From the NCBI GenBank assembly GCA_015179125.1, contig WHVA01000004.1:124001-188000 (forward strand): a DNA stretch of 64,000 nucleotides, written 5' to 3'. Every line of letters begins with the position of its first letter. Within the stretch, counting starts at the first letter, position 1. This stretch comes from Gautieria morchelliformis. Its lineage: Eukaryota; Basidiomycota; Agaricomycetes; Gomphales; Gomphaceae. The translations under genes were made by a program, and so were the position numbers. Below are positions 62,890 to 64,000 of this stretch, piece after piece. The notes under the pieces are model-generated. The model made no database searches. It worked only from the letters and a program-made list of their open reading frames with translations, and was not told the origin of the DNA.

Positions 62890-63990
62890 TTATCGGCTGG
62901 TACTCAAACGCTGGGGGGGGGGGTATTCGTAGTCTGTCGGTATTCGTTCCGCTTCGGCCATTGGTCTGGGGAAGAATGTTTCAAATAGCATGTCAACTTT
63001 CTGTTCATTTGTTTCCGCTGCCTCTTTCGTGCCGTTCTCTTTTTGTATTTCTAGCGTTGGTGCCCTTGCTAGTCCCCCATCAGATGCGCCGGCCGAAGCG
63101 TATCTGTGTGCCGTCCAAACTGTCTTTTGGTCTATGTTCCCAAGGAATTCCCCCCAGTGCTCTCTCTTCGACTCTTCTATCGCCTCCGCATATCTATTTC
63201 TAGCGCTTCTGTATTCCTCGTGCGACGGGTGTGTTGGGTCCCTTCTTTTCACGTACGATCTTCTCCCCAGTCATCTCATCTCCGTTCTTTTTTGGGTGAG
63301 CTGTAGCGACCACCAACGCTTCACGTATGGTGATGGTTTGCTCTTGGGTACTACCTCCTCTGTAGTGTCCAATATCGCTGTTGTCATCGCTTCTAGGTGT
63401 AGGTAGAACTGTTGCTGGTTGCTCGGCATTGGGTCTCTAATGCTATCCTACAGCTTTGTTCCGAGCACCTTGTTGTACTCTTTCCAGTCCACCTGTCTAT
63501 AGTTGTGCTTGGGGCCCTGCTCACTACTTCCTACGGTGGCGTTTATTGTTGTGTCTATGGGGAAGTGATCGCTTTTCGGTGGTCGCTCTTCTGGTACTGT
63601 TGTGCATCTGATCAGTCTCTCTACCAGCGAAGGTGTTGCAAACACATTATCTGTTCGTGTATAATTTCCCGTGGCCATCGCCTTGAGCGTGGGGATTCCC
63701 TTTGGCAGCGTCATGTGTAGATCGTGCTCTGCTACGGCGTCCAGTAACACTTGCGCTTCGTCGAGATTAGCTCTGGTAAACAGATGCGAGTTACGTAGCT
63801 CGTCCCATATCGGGTGGTGCCTGTTGAAGTCCCCTACCCAGATCATCCCTTCCGCCTCGCGTTCTCTCGTGTTTCCTTCCACTGCTTGCTCTTGTATGCA
63901 TTTCCGTACCGCCCTTATGCTGTCAGATTGTGCACAGTCCACATATATGTTAAAGATCATGACGTCACCCGTGTTTGTTTTGATTTTCAC
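62890..63990 (-). pseudogene. LINE copy 4 ORF2: endonuclease and linker, interrupted
   Basis: 63990-63448 holds the endonuclease end with MIWVGDFNRHHPIWDELRN, LHMTLPKGIPTLKAMATGN and PPKSDHFPID, and stops with TAG at 63450-63448. The frame goes on with SKPSPYVKRWWSLQLTQKR to a TGA at 63273-63271, then DPTHPSHEEYRSARNRYAEA and WTAHRYASAGASDGG to DYEYPPP, where a run of 11 identical bases shifts the frame. Three defects in all; the rest of the frame is normal. The beginning of the endonuclease is beyond the window. Confidence 0.8.
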
Positions 63991-64000
63991 TGCCGTGACG

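Larger units (their letters stand above)
60122..64000 (-). mobile_element. LINE copy 4, continues past the window end
   Basis: Minus strand. Tail seen as about 27 T at 60122-60148, 3' UTR with CTTTTGGGGCGGCGCCCTAT, ORF2 to the window edge. The 5' end with ORF1 is outside. It is the best preserved copy in the window. Confidence 0.9.

Overview
The window reads as a transposon-rich, gene-poor stretch of a filamentous basidiomycete genome. The evidence is short fungal introns, membrane proteins of the basidiomycete DUF6533 type, fungal P450, UDP-glycosyltransferase and GH9 sequences, and Agaricomycete-style Gypsy, Copia and LINE families. A Rhizoctonia/Ceratobasidium-like fungus is a guess, not something the sequence proves. 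I saw no rRNA, tRNA or CRISPR.

Layout. 1-5.24 kb: a near full-length minus-strand LINE cut by the window edge. 5.3-6.4 kb: a two-exon minus-strand gene with Zn2Cys6-like cysteine spacing. 6.57-7.13 kb: polypurine tract and LTR of a Gypsy remnant. 7.2-18.2 kb: copy A of a ~6-kb segmental repeat (GC-rich half plus a DUF6533 membrane-protein gene), split by a 5.3-kb block that holds a LINE with an inverted 5' end and a very short LINE stub. 18.3-19.1 kb: UDP-glycosyltransferase pseudogene. 19.1-24.6 kb: a Gypsy element broken by two opposite-facing solo LTRs and ending in an inverted integrase piece. 24.6-30.5 kb: repeat copy B. 30.7-31.45 kb: Copia fragment. 31.5-35.1 kb: 3' half of a chromodomain Gypsy that carries an extra ORF after integrase. 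36-40.1 kb: a graveyard of host genes (GH9, borate/bicarbonate transporter, P450) hit by two solo LTRs. 40.5-47.5 kb: a possible DNA element, copies of an LTR-like repeat (called Q here), and a Gypsy whose gag, protease and RT pieces are pushed apart by insertions, one of them an AT-rich tract. 47.5-54.1 kb: Copia gag piece, inverted repeat copy D, repeat copy C. 54.1-56 kb: nothing recognised. 56-64 kb: Copia gag piece, then two minus-strand LINEs head to tail.

Very little is an intact gene. The best candidates for expressed host genes are the two-exon Zn2Cys6-like gene and the three DUF6533 paralogues. The rest shows successive insertion, LTR-LTR recombination (five solo LTRs with perfect 5-bp target duplications) and point decay in which several stops are TGA at positions where CGA is plausible. 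Boundaries of repeats and exons are by eye and may be off by tens of bases; solo-LTR ends are exact to about 1-2 bases.
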